DNA of 56,860 bases from an uncultured Bacteroidota bacterium (GCA_937861115.1 CALMBD010000231.1:1-56860), one strand, 5' to 3'; shown: positions 39,901 through 49,271, counted from the stretch's first letter. Numbers and translations are program-made. The notes: generated by a model not told the origin, from the letters alone.

Positions 39901-40130
39901 ACAATTTTGCACCACTGCTCAGGTGGGGGGATATTTCCGGGTTCCGCCTGTATGTGACGGCTCAAAATGCGTTCACGTTTACCAAATACCCCGGCCTCGA
40001 CCCTGAAATTCAGGCCAATTCCAATGACACCCGCGGGCTGGGGCTCTCGTCCGATCTTGCCGTGGGCATCGACTGGGGTACCGTTCCTGCGCCGCGTACA
40101 TTCATCGCGGGACTTAAACTGGATTTTTAA
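36954..40130 (+). CDS. SusC-like TonB-dependent outer-membrane transporter
   Basis: This 1058-residue protein imports glycan oligosaccharides across the outer membrane together with SusD. It has a signal peptide (cleavage about residue 46, after QYADAQ), a CarboxypepD-reg-like N-terminal domain (about 50-125) and a TonB plug (about 135-250, with VVTGYKKE and IYGARAANGVVLITTKRG). The large beta-barrel ends in an aromatic C terminus (GLKLDF). I start it at 36954, downstream of the probable -7 box; the next ATG is at 36969. The SusD gene follows after 59 bases. Confidence 0.93.
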   Translation: MNHKRMAMSPVFTSQFLKNRPGIAPVFFRGVALLLLLAAAQYADAQGFIVSGTVVSAEDNQPLIGVSVREKSARNGTTTDAGGAFRLEVASSDAVLQFSYIGYGTLEVPVAGQTALAVVLDANANMLQDVVVTGYKKEIRSDISSSIASIKSRDIEKLVVSGLDQALQGQAAGVMVTQVTGSPGDDIAVRIRGAGTLGNNNPLFVIDGVPTTGNINMFSPGDIESIEVLKDGAAAAIYGARAANGVVLITTKRGKSGKPVFSFNAYSGIQQAVNLPELLNAAEYLEVRNEAIVNANALRNPANQLPTYDPAILDTLPDNNWLDKVFGLAPIQHYSLSAMGGSENSSFYISGEYQTQDGVFKGQAFDKYQVRFNGEIGNKRFRVGNNLSFSHTYRKVIGASGDGYGQGNELSGIRYALIAAPVFPEKYADGTYVKVSSELGDPTLFGDGNANPVVFVNNTDWTIRRYRVFGNVFAEYTVLEGLRLRSTLGGDFQFEREKLFKERLSAAIYDPTSLNEGRVFNQTLVWNNTADFQRTFGNHRVSALLGMEAIQNHTDYLGASANNFRSTDQLFRYIDASNPEALENLGASGIATEWALLSYFAQAGYSFKGRYVLSAAVRRDGSSRFGPNNRWGVFPSVSAAWNVSNERFFEPVKFISTLKIRASWGQLGNQEIGIYPFSSLVSTGDRVYIFGDKIVTGSTILETGNSNIRWETSTQTNLGLDVSFWQDRLSLSADLFRKKTDDILVRVPAPQAGGAQRPPFVNAASVENKGVELGLIYKNRIEKFNYYVGANISAVRNKVLSIADSEPILGGFGLSDGPLTKTEPGYQVGSFFLYEMDGIFQTQDEIDASPFQTQYTRPGDVKFADLNGDNKIDDKDRKHIGNPFPDFTYGVNMGFNWNNFDFSALVQGVQGNDVYFLYGNFAYETQLRGFNSYKDALNRWTPSNTNTNIPKLSVDDRNGNRRASTRFLEDGSYLRIRNITLGYNFAPLLRWGDISGFRLYVTAQNAFTFTKYPGLDPEIQANSNDTRGLGLSSDLAVGIDWGTVPAPRTFIAGLKLDF

Positions 40131-40189
40131 AGGTGTAATACTGAACTCTTTTTCCGTCAGTCCCGTCCATTTATAAATATCGATTCGCC

Positions 40190-41620
40190 ATGAAATTTTT
40201 CAAACATATACTGTTTTTACCGGCTGTCCTGCTCGCTTCCTGCACCGGTATCCTCGACAAGGAACCGATCGCAACGCTCGATGCCGGTTCGTATTTCCAG
40301 ACAGAAGACGACGCCATTCAGGCGATAAATGCCGCTTACGGGCCTTTGCTGCTCAATAATGACAACAAGAATTTCTACTGGGGTTTTGCAGAACTGACTT
40401 CGGATGAGGCCATCACCGGTGGGGACGGCTCGCGTCCGGGCCTGACAGAACTGGACGCTTTTACCTACACGCCGCGGACGGAGGAGTTCAACGATTTCTG
40501 GAAACTGCAGTACACCGGCATCACGCAATGCAACCTCGTGCTCGATCACATTGCCGATATCGACATGAACGAGTCTACCCGAAATCGCGTGACCGGCGAG
40601 GCGCTGTTCCTGCGCAGTTATTACTATTTTTTGCTGACACAGGTGTTCGGCGATGTGCCCCTGTTCACCAGCGTGGCGCCGCCCGACCAGTTGAAGGTGC
40701 CCCGTACCTTGAAAGCGACCGTTTATGCGCAGATCGAGTCGGACTGCGAGCGCGCAGCCGGGTTGCTGCCTGCCCAGTATGGCGCCGACGAGGTGGGCAG
40801 GGCGACCAGGGGCGCTGCATATGCCCTGGCGGCCAAAGCATATTTATACGAAAAAAACTGGGCCAAGGTGCTCGAATACACGGCCAAAGTGAAGGGGCTG
40901 GGTATTTATGCGCTGATGACCGACTACGAGGATAATTTTAGAAAAAACACCCAGAACAACGCGGAATCTGTGTGGGAGATCCAGCATGCCAACCTGGAAC
41001 TCGGCGTCGGGAACTTCCTCAACCAGTGGTGGGCATCCAAAAAATTCGAGGGCTACGGCTTCGCCGAGGTCACGCCCGAATTCGTGAACGCCTTCGAGCC
41101 GGATGACCCGCGCCGCAAGTTCACGGTGGCCATGAACAACGAGGACTATTTCGGGGTGGTGTACAAGCCTTCTTTTTCCGCGACGGGCTTCGGCGTCAAA
41201 AAATACCTGCAACCCAAGGCCGAGGTGACCCAAAAGGCCGACGGCGACATCAACTACACTGCCATCCGCTACGCGGAGGTCCTGCTCTGGGAGGCCGAAG
41301 CACTTACTGAACTGAACAGGGTGGCCGAGGCACAGGCTCCGCTGGAGCAGGTACGCGCCCGCGCCCGTGCGCAGGCTGCCGATCCCGCCACCGCGCTGCC
41401 CCCGGTGATTACCACTGATCAACAGGTCATGCGCGACGCCGTGCGCCACGAGCGCCGCGTTGAACTTGGCTTTGAATTGCACCGCTTTTTCGACCTCGTA
41501 CGCTGGGGCGTTGCCGCTCAGGTATTGCCGGGTTTCCAGGCGGGCAAACACGAAGTGTTCCCGCTGCCGCAAACCGAGATCGACCTGAATTCCGCGCTGA
41601 TCCAGAATCCGGAGTATTGA
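40190..41620 (+). CDS. SusD/RagB-like outer-membrane lipoprotein
   Basis: This 476-residue lipoprotein (lipobox LASC, C18) is the glycan-binding lid of the SusC pore. The N-terminal SusD-like TPR region (about 20-210, with ALFLRSYYYFLLTQVFGDVP) and the C-terminal RagB/SusD domain (about 260-476, with RYAEVLLWEAEAL and RHERRVELGFELHRFFDLVRWG) are complete. Ligand specificity cannot be read from sequence. It is paired with the SusC gene upstream. Confidence 0.94.
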   Translation: MKFFKHILFLPAVLLASCTGILDKEPIATLDAGSYFQTEDDAIQAINAAYGPLLLNNDNKNFYWGFAELTSDEAITGGDGSRPGLTELDAFTYTPRTEEFNDFWKLQYTGITQCNLVLDHIADIDMNESTRNRVTGEALFLRSYYYFLLTQVFGDVPLFTSVAPPDQLKVPRTLKATVYAQIESDCERAAGLLPAQYGADEVGRATRGAAYALAAKAYLYEKNWAKVLEYTAKVKGLGIYALMTDYEDNFRKNTQNNAESVWEIQHANLELGVGNFLNQWWASKKFEGYGFAEVTPEFVNAFEPDDPRRKFTVAMNNEDYFGVVYKPSFSATGFGVKKYLQPKAEVTQKADGDINYTAIRYAEVLLWEAEALTELNRVAEAQAPLEQVRARARAQAADPATALPPVITTDQQVMRDAVRHERRVELGFELHRFFDLVRWGVAAQVLPGFQAGKHEVFPLPQTEIDLNSALIQNPEY

Positions 41621-41747
41621 ACGGTTCTGAAATTTGTAGTGGCCATGTGAAGTCAAGCATGACGCTGTCCGGATCGGATGGCGCACTAAAGAGTATTTGA
41701 AATGCTGTACGGGTGATTCCCCGTTTTGCAAAATACCATTCCGGAAA

Positions 41748-41803
41748 GTACTATCAATTTACATAATAGTACCATCCTTGCCTTTCTTACTGTATTATGT
41801 TTG
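41748..41803 (+). promoter_or_regulatory. candidate internal PUL promoter with operator-like inverted repeat
   Basis: GTACTAT at 41748-41754 and ATAGTAC at 41766-41772 form a perfect 7-bp inverted repeat with an 11-base spacer. TATGTTTG at 41796-41803 is a perfect -7 box, 33 bases before the ATG at 41837, with TTG at 41778-41780 (a 15-base spacer, slightly short). The gap 41621-41836 holds no gene. Confidence 0.5.
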
Positions 41804-41836
41804 CTTTCCTGCCGGCATTTCAGGCAGGGTGATATC

Positions 41837-44800
41837 ATGCACAAATCTGCTTTTTTCCCTTTCATCCTGTTTTTGTTTTTTACCCGCTTGTTGTGTGCCC
41901 AAACGGGACAGATCGCGGTACCCCGCATTGAACTCATGCCCAACCTGCCCGGACCGTACAACGTACGCGACTGGCGGCAGGTGGCGTTGCGCTACGATTC
42001 TTTTGTTTACAATTTGCAGAAAACAGGTCAATACCTGCCCCTGGTTTCGCTCGGCGCTTCCGGGGTGAATTATCCACAGAACCCCATATTTCGCCTGCAC
42101 ACTTATGTCGGCACCAATTCACCGCTCGGCAACGAGGCCATCAATGTACTGCCCTCGCTCGTGGGCGCTACGCTGGTCGGGGCGGACAAAAGCGACCAGT
42201 ACGGCCAGAACTGGCTGCTGATGAGCCGGGACTTCTTCAACAAGGCCAACGGGGAGAATATTTACCTGAATAATGCCGGTGCGAGCAGCGGCGGCGACTG
42301 GTGGTACGACTTGATGCCCAATGTGTTTTTTTACCAGTTGTACGACCTCTACCCGAATATGGACGGCGAGGCGGACCAGCAGTTTATGACCATCGCCGAC
42401 CGGTTCCTTGAGGCGGCGCGCGCTATGGGCGGTAGCGATGCGCCCTGGGAGCCCGCGTATATGAATTACCGGGCCTGGAAATTCAAGACCATGGAACCGA
42501 ATGCCAACGGTGTAAAGGAACCCGAGGCGGCAGGCGCTTTTGCCTGGATATTGTACAATGCTTACCGGCAGACCGGTAATCCCGACTACCTCAAAGGTGC
42601 CGAGTGGTCGATCGAGTTTCTGGACAACTGGACCTCCAACCCTTCCTACGAACTGCAATTGCCCTACGGCACGTACACGGCGGCCAAAATGAACGCTGAA
42701 CTCGGCACGGCCTACGACGTGGAAAAAATGCTCAACTGGTCGTTCGACCGCGGCGATTTGCGCGGCTGGGGCACCATTGTCGGCACCTGGGGCGGTTTCG
42801 ATGTGTCGGGACTGGTTGGAGAAGCCAACGATACGGGCAACGACTATGCCTTCCAGTTGAACGGTGTGCAACAGGCGGCGGCGCTGGCGCCGATGGTGCG
42901 TTACGACAAGCGCTTTGCGCGGGCCATCGGGAAATGGATGCTCAACCTGGCGAATGCCACGCGGCTCTATTACCCCGGCTTTTTACCTTCCGGTTTGCAG
43001 GATGCCTCCGCATGGTCGTCGTCCAACGACCCGCAGCAGGTGATCGGCTATGAAGCGCTGCGCGAAAAGTGGCAAAACCAGTCTCCCTTTTCTACCGGCG
43101 ATGCCGTTCAGGGGGGATGGGCGGCTACGAACCTCGCACTTTACGGCAGTTCCTCGATCGGCTACCTGGGCTGCATGGTGGAAAAAACCAACGTGGACAA
43201 AATCCTGAAACTCGACCTGCTCAAGACCGATTTTTTCGGCGGCGACGCGTATCCGACCTTCCTGCTGTTCAATCCGCACAGCACTGTCAAGGTGGTGCAG
43301 CTGGATGCGGGTACAGGGCCGGTCGATGTGTACGATGCCCTTACGGAGACATTTTTGCTGCAGGGCGTTTCCGGTGTAGTCGACCTGCCCATTCCGGCCA
43401 ATCAGGCGATTTTGGTATCGCTTGCCCCGGCCGGCGGCACCATTGCCTACGACAAAAACCGGATGCTGATTAACGGCGTTGTGGTCGATTTCGATCAACA
43501 TGCACAGCCCTATACCCGCGCGCCGCGGATCAAAGCGCTTGCCGCTTCAATGAATCCGCTGGAAATCGGCGACTCGACGAGCGTTTTTGCCACCGTAGAC
43601 GATACCGATTCCGGACAGATCACCTACACGTGGAGCGTGAGTGCCGGAACCATATCCGGCACGGGCGATATGGTCCATTTTATCGCGCCGGCAACGCCCG
43701 TCAATGCGGAAATACAACTCATCGTTGCCGACCCCGAAGGCAACAGCGACACGGCTACACTCCTGCTGTCGGTCGTCCCGGAGATTAACGACGCGCCGCA
43801 AATCATTGACATACAGAAAAGTGTGGGGTATGTTGCCCCCAACGGAGTAATGCAACTTAATTGCCTGGCGAGCGATGCCAACAACGATCCGTTGACCTAC
43901 GAATGGTCGGGCTCCGGAGGAGGCTTCAGCGGCAGCGGCAGCACCGTGGACTGGACGGCGCCTGCTCTGGAAGGGGTCTACCAACTTGCCGTAAAAGTAA
44001 CCGACGACGAGGGGCTGTCCGAACAGATGACCATATCCGTTCTGGTAAAAGACTTCAGTACCACAGCGGGAAGCCTGATCGCACATTACCCCTTCAGCGG
44101 CAATGCCGACGACGTGAGCGGCAACGCCCTGCACGGCCAGCCGAATGGCGCCATCCTGGTACCCGGATTGGGCGCTGCACCCCAGAGTGCCTACTATTTT
44201 AATGGCGGTAGTCAGCACATTGCTGTAGCCAACAATGCGCTGCTCAATTTTCAGGATGCGATCACGGTCAGTTGTTGGTTCAAAGCCAATGCACTGCCCG
44301 AAAAGGAGACGTTTTTGCTCTCCCACGGCAGTTGGCAGAACCGCTGGAAATTATCCGTCACCCCGGAAAAACACCTGCGATGGACCGTAAATTCCCTGAA
44401 CGGCATAGCCGACCTCGACGCGGAGGCCATCCTGCAAACCGACAGTTTTTACCACGTTACGGCTACCTACGACGGCAGCCTGCTCGCGCTGTACCTCAAC
44501 GGCGCCCTGCACAGTTACAAGACTTTATCCGGGAAAATACGCACCACCACACTGCCTTTCCTCATGGGGCAAATGCTGCCCGACAACGCAGATTACAATT
44601 TCAAGGGAGTGCTGGATGAAGTAAGCATATACAATTACGCCCTCGATCCCGGCGCAGTTGAGGTACTGTACCAGCAGGGGTTGACACCGGCCGTCGAGCC
44701 GGCATTGCCGGAAAAAGCGGCCTTCACGCTGCTGCCCAATCCCGCCCGCGACCGGGTTGCGCTCCGTTTTCCGGAGGATAGCGGGGAGGAGATGGTAATC

Positions 44801-44956
44801 CGGATCAGGGACCTTACGGGGCGTCTGCTGCTGGAACGAAGGGGCAGGGTAGGAGCGTCCCTTGAAATTGACCTGGGAGGCTGGGCGCCGGGATATTACG
44901 TGGTTTCGGTTCGATCAGACCGCGCCGTGGCGGTAAAGGGTTTTATGAAGACTTGA
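41837..44956 (+). CDS. secreted PUL protein with unrecognised helical domain, Ig-like, LamG and T9SS domains
   Basis: This 1039-residue protein has a signal peptide (residues 1-21, ending LLCAQ). An unrecognised domain follows (about 30-560) whose repeated helical blocks such as GAFAWILYNAYRQTGNPDYL suggest an alpha/alpha toroid followed by a small beta domain (FLLFNPHS, GPVDVYDALTE). Two Ig/cadherin-like domains (about 564-740), one LamG/concanavalin-like domain (about 747-946, with SWQNRWKLSV) and a T9SS tail (about 962-1039, LLPNPARD) complete it. The unrecognised domain is shared with the lipoprotein at 51713-53449, including WGGFDVSGL and NANATR/NATNAAR-like segments. Its place after SusD and its sorting tail suggest a cell-surface glycan depolymerase. 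I start at 41837, because the longer frame runs through the promoter. No known CAZy family is recognised. Confidence 0.8.
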   Translation: MHKSAFFPFILFLFFTRLLCAQTGQIAVPRIELMPNLPGPYNVRDWRQVALRYDSFVYNLQKTGQYLPLVSLGASGVNYPQNPIFRLHTYVGTNSPLGNEAINVLPSLVGATLVGADKSDQYGQNWLLMSRDFFNKANGENIYLNNAGASSGGDWWYDLMPNVFFYQLYDLYPNMDGEADQQFMTIADRFLEAARAMGGSDAPWEPAYMNYRAWKFKTMEPNANGVKEPEAAGAFAWILYNAYRQTGNPDYLKGAEWSIEFLDNWTSNPSYELQLPYGTYTAAKMNAELGTAYDVEKMLNWSFDRGDLRGWGTIVGTWGGFDVSGLVGEANDTGNDYAFQLNGVQQAAALAPMVRYDKRFARAIGKWMLNLANATRLYYPGFLPSGLQDASAWSSSNDPQQVIGYEALREKWQNQSPFSTGDAVQGGWAATNLALYGSSSIGYLGCMVEKTNVDKILKLDLLKTDFFGGDAYPTFLLFNPHSTVKVVQLDAGTGPVDVYDALTETFLLQGVSGVVDLPIPANQAILVSLAPAGGTIAYDKNRMLINGVVVDFDQHAQPYTRAPRIKALAASMNPLEIGDSTSVFATVDDTDSGQITYTWSVSAGTISGTGDMVHFIAPATPVNAEIQLIVADPEGNSDTATLLLSVVPEINDAPQIIDIQKSVGYVAPNGVMQLNCLASDANNDPLTYEWSGSGGGFSGSGSTVDWTAPALEGVYQLAVKVTDDEGLSEQMTISVLVKDFSTTAGSLIAHYPFSGNADDVSGNALHGQPNGAILVPGLGAAPQSAYYFNGGSQHIAVANNALLNFQDAITVSCWFKANALPEKETFLLSHGSWQNRWKLSVTPEKHLRWTVNSLNGIADLDAEAILQTDSFYHVTATYDGSLLALYLNGALHSYKTLSGKIRTTTLPFLMGQMLPDNADYNFKGVLDEVSIYNYALDPGAVEVLYQQGLTPAVEPALPEKAAFTLLPNPARDRVALRFPEDSGEEMVIRIRDLTGRLLLERRGRVGASLEIDLGGWAPGYYVVSVRSDRAVAVKGFMKT

Positions 44957-45088
44957 TGAAAGGCATTTCGAGCCTCATCATCGCAAGCCGTAAACCCTTT
45001 TTACCTCCCTCTGACCAATAAAGAAACAACCACCTGGGGACGACATATTCGACAACCAGTCATTTTTCAACATAAATCAACCTGACAC

Positions 45089-48000
45089 ATGAAACATTAC
45101 ATACAGCCATTCCTGCTACTTGCCTTTTGGCTTTTGGCAGCCGCGGGCCTGAATGCCCAGACTCCGGTAGCGAGTTATGCTTTCTCCGGAAACGCGAAGG
45201 ACCAATCGTCCTTTGCCAACAACGCAACAGTCAACGGCGCTACGCTGACACAGGACCGCTTCGGCTGGTCGAACAGTGCAATCGCCTTCGATGGAATACA
45301 GGGAGCGGTGCGGGCCAACAATGCCGCACAACTCAATTCGGCGAATACCACGATCAGTTTCTGGGTCAAGCCGAACGAATTTCCAGGACAGGGGGAGGCA
45401 TATCTGCTCTCCTTCGGCGGCTGGCAGGAGCGCTGGAAAATTTCGCTGCCTTCACACGGCAAGCCGGTTTTTACCACACACGCCAACGGCGCCTGCTGTA
45501 GCGACATGGATTCCGGCACACCGCTGACCCTCGATGCCTGGACGCACGTGGTCATGGTGCATAACGGCGCCAAGGACCTTATCTATTTCAACGGCGTGAA
45601 AGTCAACGAAAAGGACGTGACCGGCGCACTGGATGCGACGATCCACCCGCTGGGTATCGGTTTTGACCCGATTGACAAGGCCAATTTCTTCAACGGCGCC
45701 CTCGACGAGGTGCAGATATTTGACGTGGCCCTCAACGACGCGCAGATCGCCGCATTGTATGCCACCCAAAGCACAGCCCCCGTGGTAGCGCAGGGCAAAG
45801 TGGCCTCCTATGCCTTCAAAGGCAACGGCGCCGATGATTCCAGTTTTGGCAACCATGCCGATATCAGCAGTGCGTCTCCGGCGACCGACCGCTTCGGCTA
45901 CGGCAAAAGCGCCCTGTCGTTCAACGGTACTTCCAGCGAGGTCAGTGCTTCAAACGCCGCACAACTCAACTCGGGTACCACAACGGTCAGTTTCTGGGTA
46001 AAGGTCAACGCATTGCCCGCCAACGGTGAAGCCTTCCTGCTGTCGTACGGCGGCTGGCAGGAACGCTGGAAAATTTCCCTGCCTGCCCACGGGAAGCCGG
46101 TATGGACCACCAACCACACCAACGGCATCTCGGATATGGACTCCGGCGACGGCAACGAACTGCCCGTAGGCGTCTGGAAGCACGTGGTGATGGTACACGA
46201 CGGCGCAAAAGACAAAATTTTCATCGACGGTGCCCTGAAAGCCCAAAAGGACGTCGCAGGCACGCTGAATCCGACCACGAAGCCGCTGGGTATCGGTTAC
46301 AACCCGATCGACGGCGGCAACTGGTTCGATGGTGCGCTCGATGAGGTTCAGATATTCAACTACGCACTTTCCGACGGGGACGTCGGCAATCTGTACACGG
46401 CCCAGGCCACCTTCCCCGGTACACCGGCCGATTTGGTGGCGTCGTACGAGTTGAACGGCAATGGCAGCGACAACACACAATTCGGCAACGACGCCGTTCT
46501 CGGCGGCGCCTCCACTGCGGTGGCCAACCGGCACGGCTGGGGCTCCAACGCGCTGAACGGCTATGCCACAGCCGCCAATTCGGTAGCCCTGCAGTCGGAT
46601 TACACAACGATCAGTTTCTGGGTAAATCCCAACACTTTCCCCGGAACCGGCGAGGCATTCGTGCTGTCGAACGGCGGCTGGCAGGAGCGCTGGAAAATCT
46701 CACTGCCCTCTCACGGCAAACCCGTATTCACCACACATTCCAACGGCGTCTGTTGCAGCGACATGGATGCCGGTACACCGCTTGCGCTCAATACCTGGAC
46801 GCACGTAGTCATGGTGCACGACGGCACGAACGACATCATCTATTTCAATGGTGTCAAAATGAACGAAAAAGCCGCAACCGGCGCGCTGGACAAGACAAAA
46901 TACCCGCTCGGCATCGGCTACGATCCCATTGACAACGGCAGTTTCTTTGACGGCAGTCTCGACGACATAGAGATTTACAACCGAGCCTTGTCGGCAGTCG
47001 AAGTGGCGGCGCTGTACAACAGTCAGAATATGACGCCGGTCGTCGGCGGGCCGCTTGTTGCATACTATCCCTTCTCCGGCGACGGCACCGACGTGACAGC
47101 CTACAACAACAATGCGACAGGTGTGCAAATCGGCCCCGACCGCTTCGGCAAGGCCAACAAGGCTGCGGCTGTCGACGGCATCAGTACGGAAATAAAAGCG
47201 GCCAACTCACCGCAGCTCAATTCGGCAAAAACCACCGTCAGTTTCTGGGTGAAAGTCAATGCCCTGCCCGCCAACGGCGAATACTACCTGCTCTCCTTCG
47301 GTGGCTGGCAGGAGCGCTGGAAGATTTCCCTGCCGCAGCACGGCAAACCGGTGTGGACAACCAATAACACCAGCGGTATCTCAGATATGGACTCCGGCGA
47401 CGGCAACGAACTGCCTGTGGGTGTCTGGAAACACGTGGCCATGGTGCACGACGGCACCTTCGACAAGATTTTCATCGATGGTGTGAAGGTGGCCGAAAAA
47501 AGCGTGACGGGCGACCTCAACAATACGACAAAGCCCCTCGGTATCGGTTACAATGCCGTCGACGGTGGCAACTGGCTCGACGGGTTGATCGACGAAGTGC
47601 AAATTTTCAATACCGCACTCATCGATTCGGACGTCACCTTGCTGTACACCTCCTCCAGCCAACCGCCAACCAGTACGGATACCGAAGCGCCCTGTGCGCC
47701 GCTCAACCTGGCCGGCGATGTCAAATTCACCAATGTGCAACTCACGTGGCTACCTGCTACCGACAACGTGGGCGTGATTGCCTACAATGTGTACCAGGAT
47801 GGTAAACTTATGGCTTCGACGCCCAACACCGGCTTTTATGTGACGGGTCTGACCCCGCTGACCGACTATGTGTTCGGTGTGACGGCGATAGATGCCGAAG
47901 GCAACGAATCGCTGATGACCACGCTCAAGGTGACCTCCGGTCCGGACGAAACACCCGACACCACACCGCCCACGGCGCCCGGCAACCTGACGGGTACGGC

Positions 48001-49183
48001 AGCGGCCAACTCGATACTCATATCCTGGGATCCGTCGACCGACGACACACAGGTGGCCGGTTATGTGATCCTGGTCGACGGCGTCGTATTCGACACCGTG
48101 TCGGCTTCCACGCTTTCCGCGTTTGTCGGTGGTCTCGACCCGCTGACCCTGTACACTTTTGAGGTATATGCATTCGACCTGGCCGGCAACAATTCGGCAA
48201 TTTCGGAGATCACACTGAGCACCTCGGAACCTATCGATACGGGCGAACCGGGCCTTGTGGCATACTATCCCTTCGACGGCAATGCCAACGATGCCACCCC
48301 CTACCAGAACCACGGCGTGATCGGCGGCAACCCGGTGTTTGAGGTGCCGAACCACCCCAACGGCGGCGGGCAGAATATCAAATTTGACGGCATGCAGGAC
48401 TCCGTACTGGTGCCCAATGCTGTACAATTGATTTCTGATTATACGACTATCGCTTTCTGGATTCGTGTCGACGACCAGAACCTGCAGGATGCAGAAGCCT
48501 ATGTTATCGACTTTGGCCACTGGAACCAGCGCTGTAAAATTTCGCTGCCGCAGCACCTGAAAATCGTGTGGACAACCAACAGCAACAATGCGCAATTCAT
48601 GAACTTTATTTCGGATATGGATAGCGGCGACGGCAACGAGATGGTCAAAACCTTCTGGTGGTACGTCACCATGGTGCACGATGGCACGAACGATATCATC
48701 TACGTCAACGGCCAGCAGGCGAATATCAAGCCTGTGCTGGGCAAACTCAACACGACTGCCCGTCCGCTGTGTTTTGGAAATAACCCCATCGAGGGTGGCC
48801 AGTACTTTAATGGTGCGCTCGATAACGTGAAAATCTACAACAAGGCTCTGACGAGCGGAGAGATCGGACAACTGTACAACACCGGCACGACAGGTATCAA
48901 CGACCTGTTCGGTAACGACCTGCGCGGCATCGTACTGGGCATTTCGCCCAATCCGGCGATCGATATTCTGACGGTGCAACACGCTTTTCCCCAGAATCAG
49001 TCGCTTCAGGTCCGTGTATTTGACGTTCAGGGGCGGCAGGTCAGCGACCTGCGTTTCGGGAAAAATGAAATTCCGGCAGGTCAGTTTTCGCTCGACGTAA
49101 GCCAGTACAACCGGGGTATGTACACGCTCAATTTTGTGTTTGGCGGTAAAAATCTCGGCTCGATGCAGTTCAGCAAGCAGTAA
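45089..49183 (+). CDS. secreted five-LamG, two-FN3 protein with T9SS sorting domain
   Basis: This 1364-residue protein has a signal peptide (residues 1-24, ending GLNAQ) and four LamG/concanavalin-like repeats (27-226, 238-438, 449-645, 656-854). Two fibronectin type III domains (about 864-950, 958-1046), a fifth LamG (1056-1265) and a T9SS tail (about 1283-1364, ISPNPAIDIL) follow. Every repeat carries a GGWQERWKISL-like core, altered in the fifth to GHWNQRCKISL. Repeats 1 and 3 share CCSDMD and IIYFNGVK, while 2, 4 and 5 share ISDMDSGDGNE, so the pattern is A-B-A-B-B'. No catalytic motif is seen. It is probably a multivalent surface glycan-binding protein that holds substrate near SusC/SusD. 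Confidence 0.85.
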   Translation: MKHYIQPFLLLAFWLLAAAGLNAQTPVASYAFSGNAKDQSSFANNATVNGATLTQDRFGWSNSAIAFDGIQGAVRANNAAQLNSANTTISFWVKPNEFPGQGEAYLLSFGGWQERWKISLPSHGKPVFTTHANGACCSDMDSGTPLTLDAWTHVVMVHNGAKDLIYFNGVKVNEKDVTGALDATIHPLGIGFDPIDKANFFNGALDEVQIFDVALNDAQIAALYATQSTAPVVAQGKVASYAFKGNGADDSSFGNHADISSASPATDRFGYGKSALSFNGTSSEVSASNAAQLNSGTTTVSFWVKVNALPANGEAFLLSYGGWQERWKISLPAHGKPVWTTNHTNGISDMDSGDGNELPVGVWKHVVMVHDGAKDKIFIDGALKAQKDVAGTLNPTTKPLGIGYNPIDGGNWFDGALDEVQIFNYALSDGDVGNLYTAQATFPGTPADLVASYELNGNGSDNTQFGNDAVLGGASTAVANRHGWGSNALNGYATAANSVALQSDYTTISFWVNPNTFPGTGEAFVLSNGGWQERWKISLPSHGKPVFTTHSNGVCCSDMDAGTPLALNTWTHVVMVHDGTNDIIYFNGVKMNEKAATGALDKTKYPLGIGYDPIDNGSFFDGSLDDIEIYNRALSAVEVAALYNSQNMTPVVGGPLVAYYPFSGDGTDVTAYNNNATGVQIGPDRFGKANKAAAVDGISTEIKAANSPQLNSAKTTVSFWVKVNALPANGEYYLLSFGGWQERWKISLPQHGKPVWTTNNTSGISDMDSGDGNELPVGVWKHVAMVHDGTFDKIFIDGVKVAEKSVTGDLNNTTKPLGIGYNAVDGGNWLDGLIDEVQIFNTALIDSDVTLLYTSSSQPPTSTDTEAPCAPLNLAGDVKFTNVQLTWLPATDNVGVIAYNVYQDGKLMASTPNTGFYVTGLTPLTDYVFGVTAIDAEGNESLMTTLKVTSGPDETPDTTPPTAPGNLTGTAAANSILISWDPSTDDTQVAGYVILVDGVVFDTVSASTLSAFVGGLDPLTLYTFEVYAFDLAGNNSAISEITLSTSEPIDTGEPGLVAYYPFDGNANDATPYQNHGVIGGNPVFEVPNHPNGGGQNIKFDGMQDSVLVPNAVQLISDYTTIAFWIRVDDQNLQDAEAYVIDFGHWNQRCKISLPQHLKIVWTTNSNNAQFMNFISDMDSGDGNEMVKTFWWYVTMVHDGTNDIIYVNGQQANIKPVLGKLNTTARPLCFGNNPIEGGQYFNGALDNVKIYNKALTSGEIGQLYNTGTTGINDLFGNDLRGIVLGISPNPAIDILTVQHAFPQNQSLQVRVFDVQGRQVSDLRFGKNEIPAGQFSLDVSQYNRGMYTLNFVFGGKNLGSMQFSKQ

Positions 49184-49221
49184 TCTCCCGCAGATTTTGT
49201 CGAAAAAGATAACACGGGGTA

Positions 49222-49271
49222 TTCACACGGGCAGCCTCCCGTTCAGGAAGGCTGTTCCGTGTGAACTTTTG
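49222..49271 (+). terminator. strong hairpin within the PUL
   Basis: TTCACACGG at 49222-49230 and CAGCCT at 49232-49237 pair with AGGCTG at 49249-49254 and CCGTGTGAA at 49257-49265. CTTTTG follows. It could be a partial terminator or processing site that sets lower expression of the downstream cytoplasmic genes. Confidence 0.65.

Noticed and set aside
45160-48880. Regularly spaced DNA repeats, possible recombination or CRISPR-like array
   Set aside because: They are the in-frame coding of LamG domains, about 600 bases apart.
47750-48982. 410-codon open frame on the minus strand
   Set aside because: It is antisense to the LamG protein gene; its repetitive peptide simply mirrors the FN3 and LamG coding.
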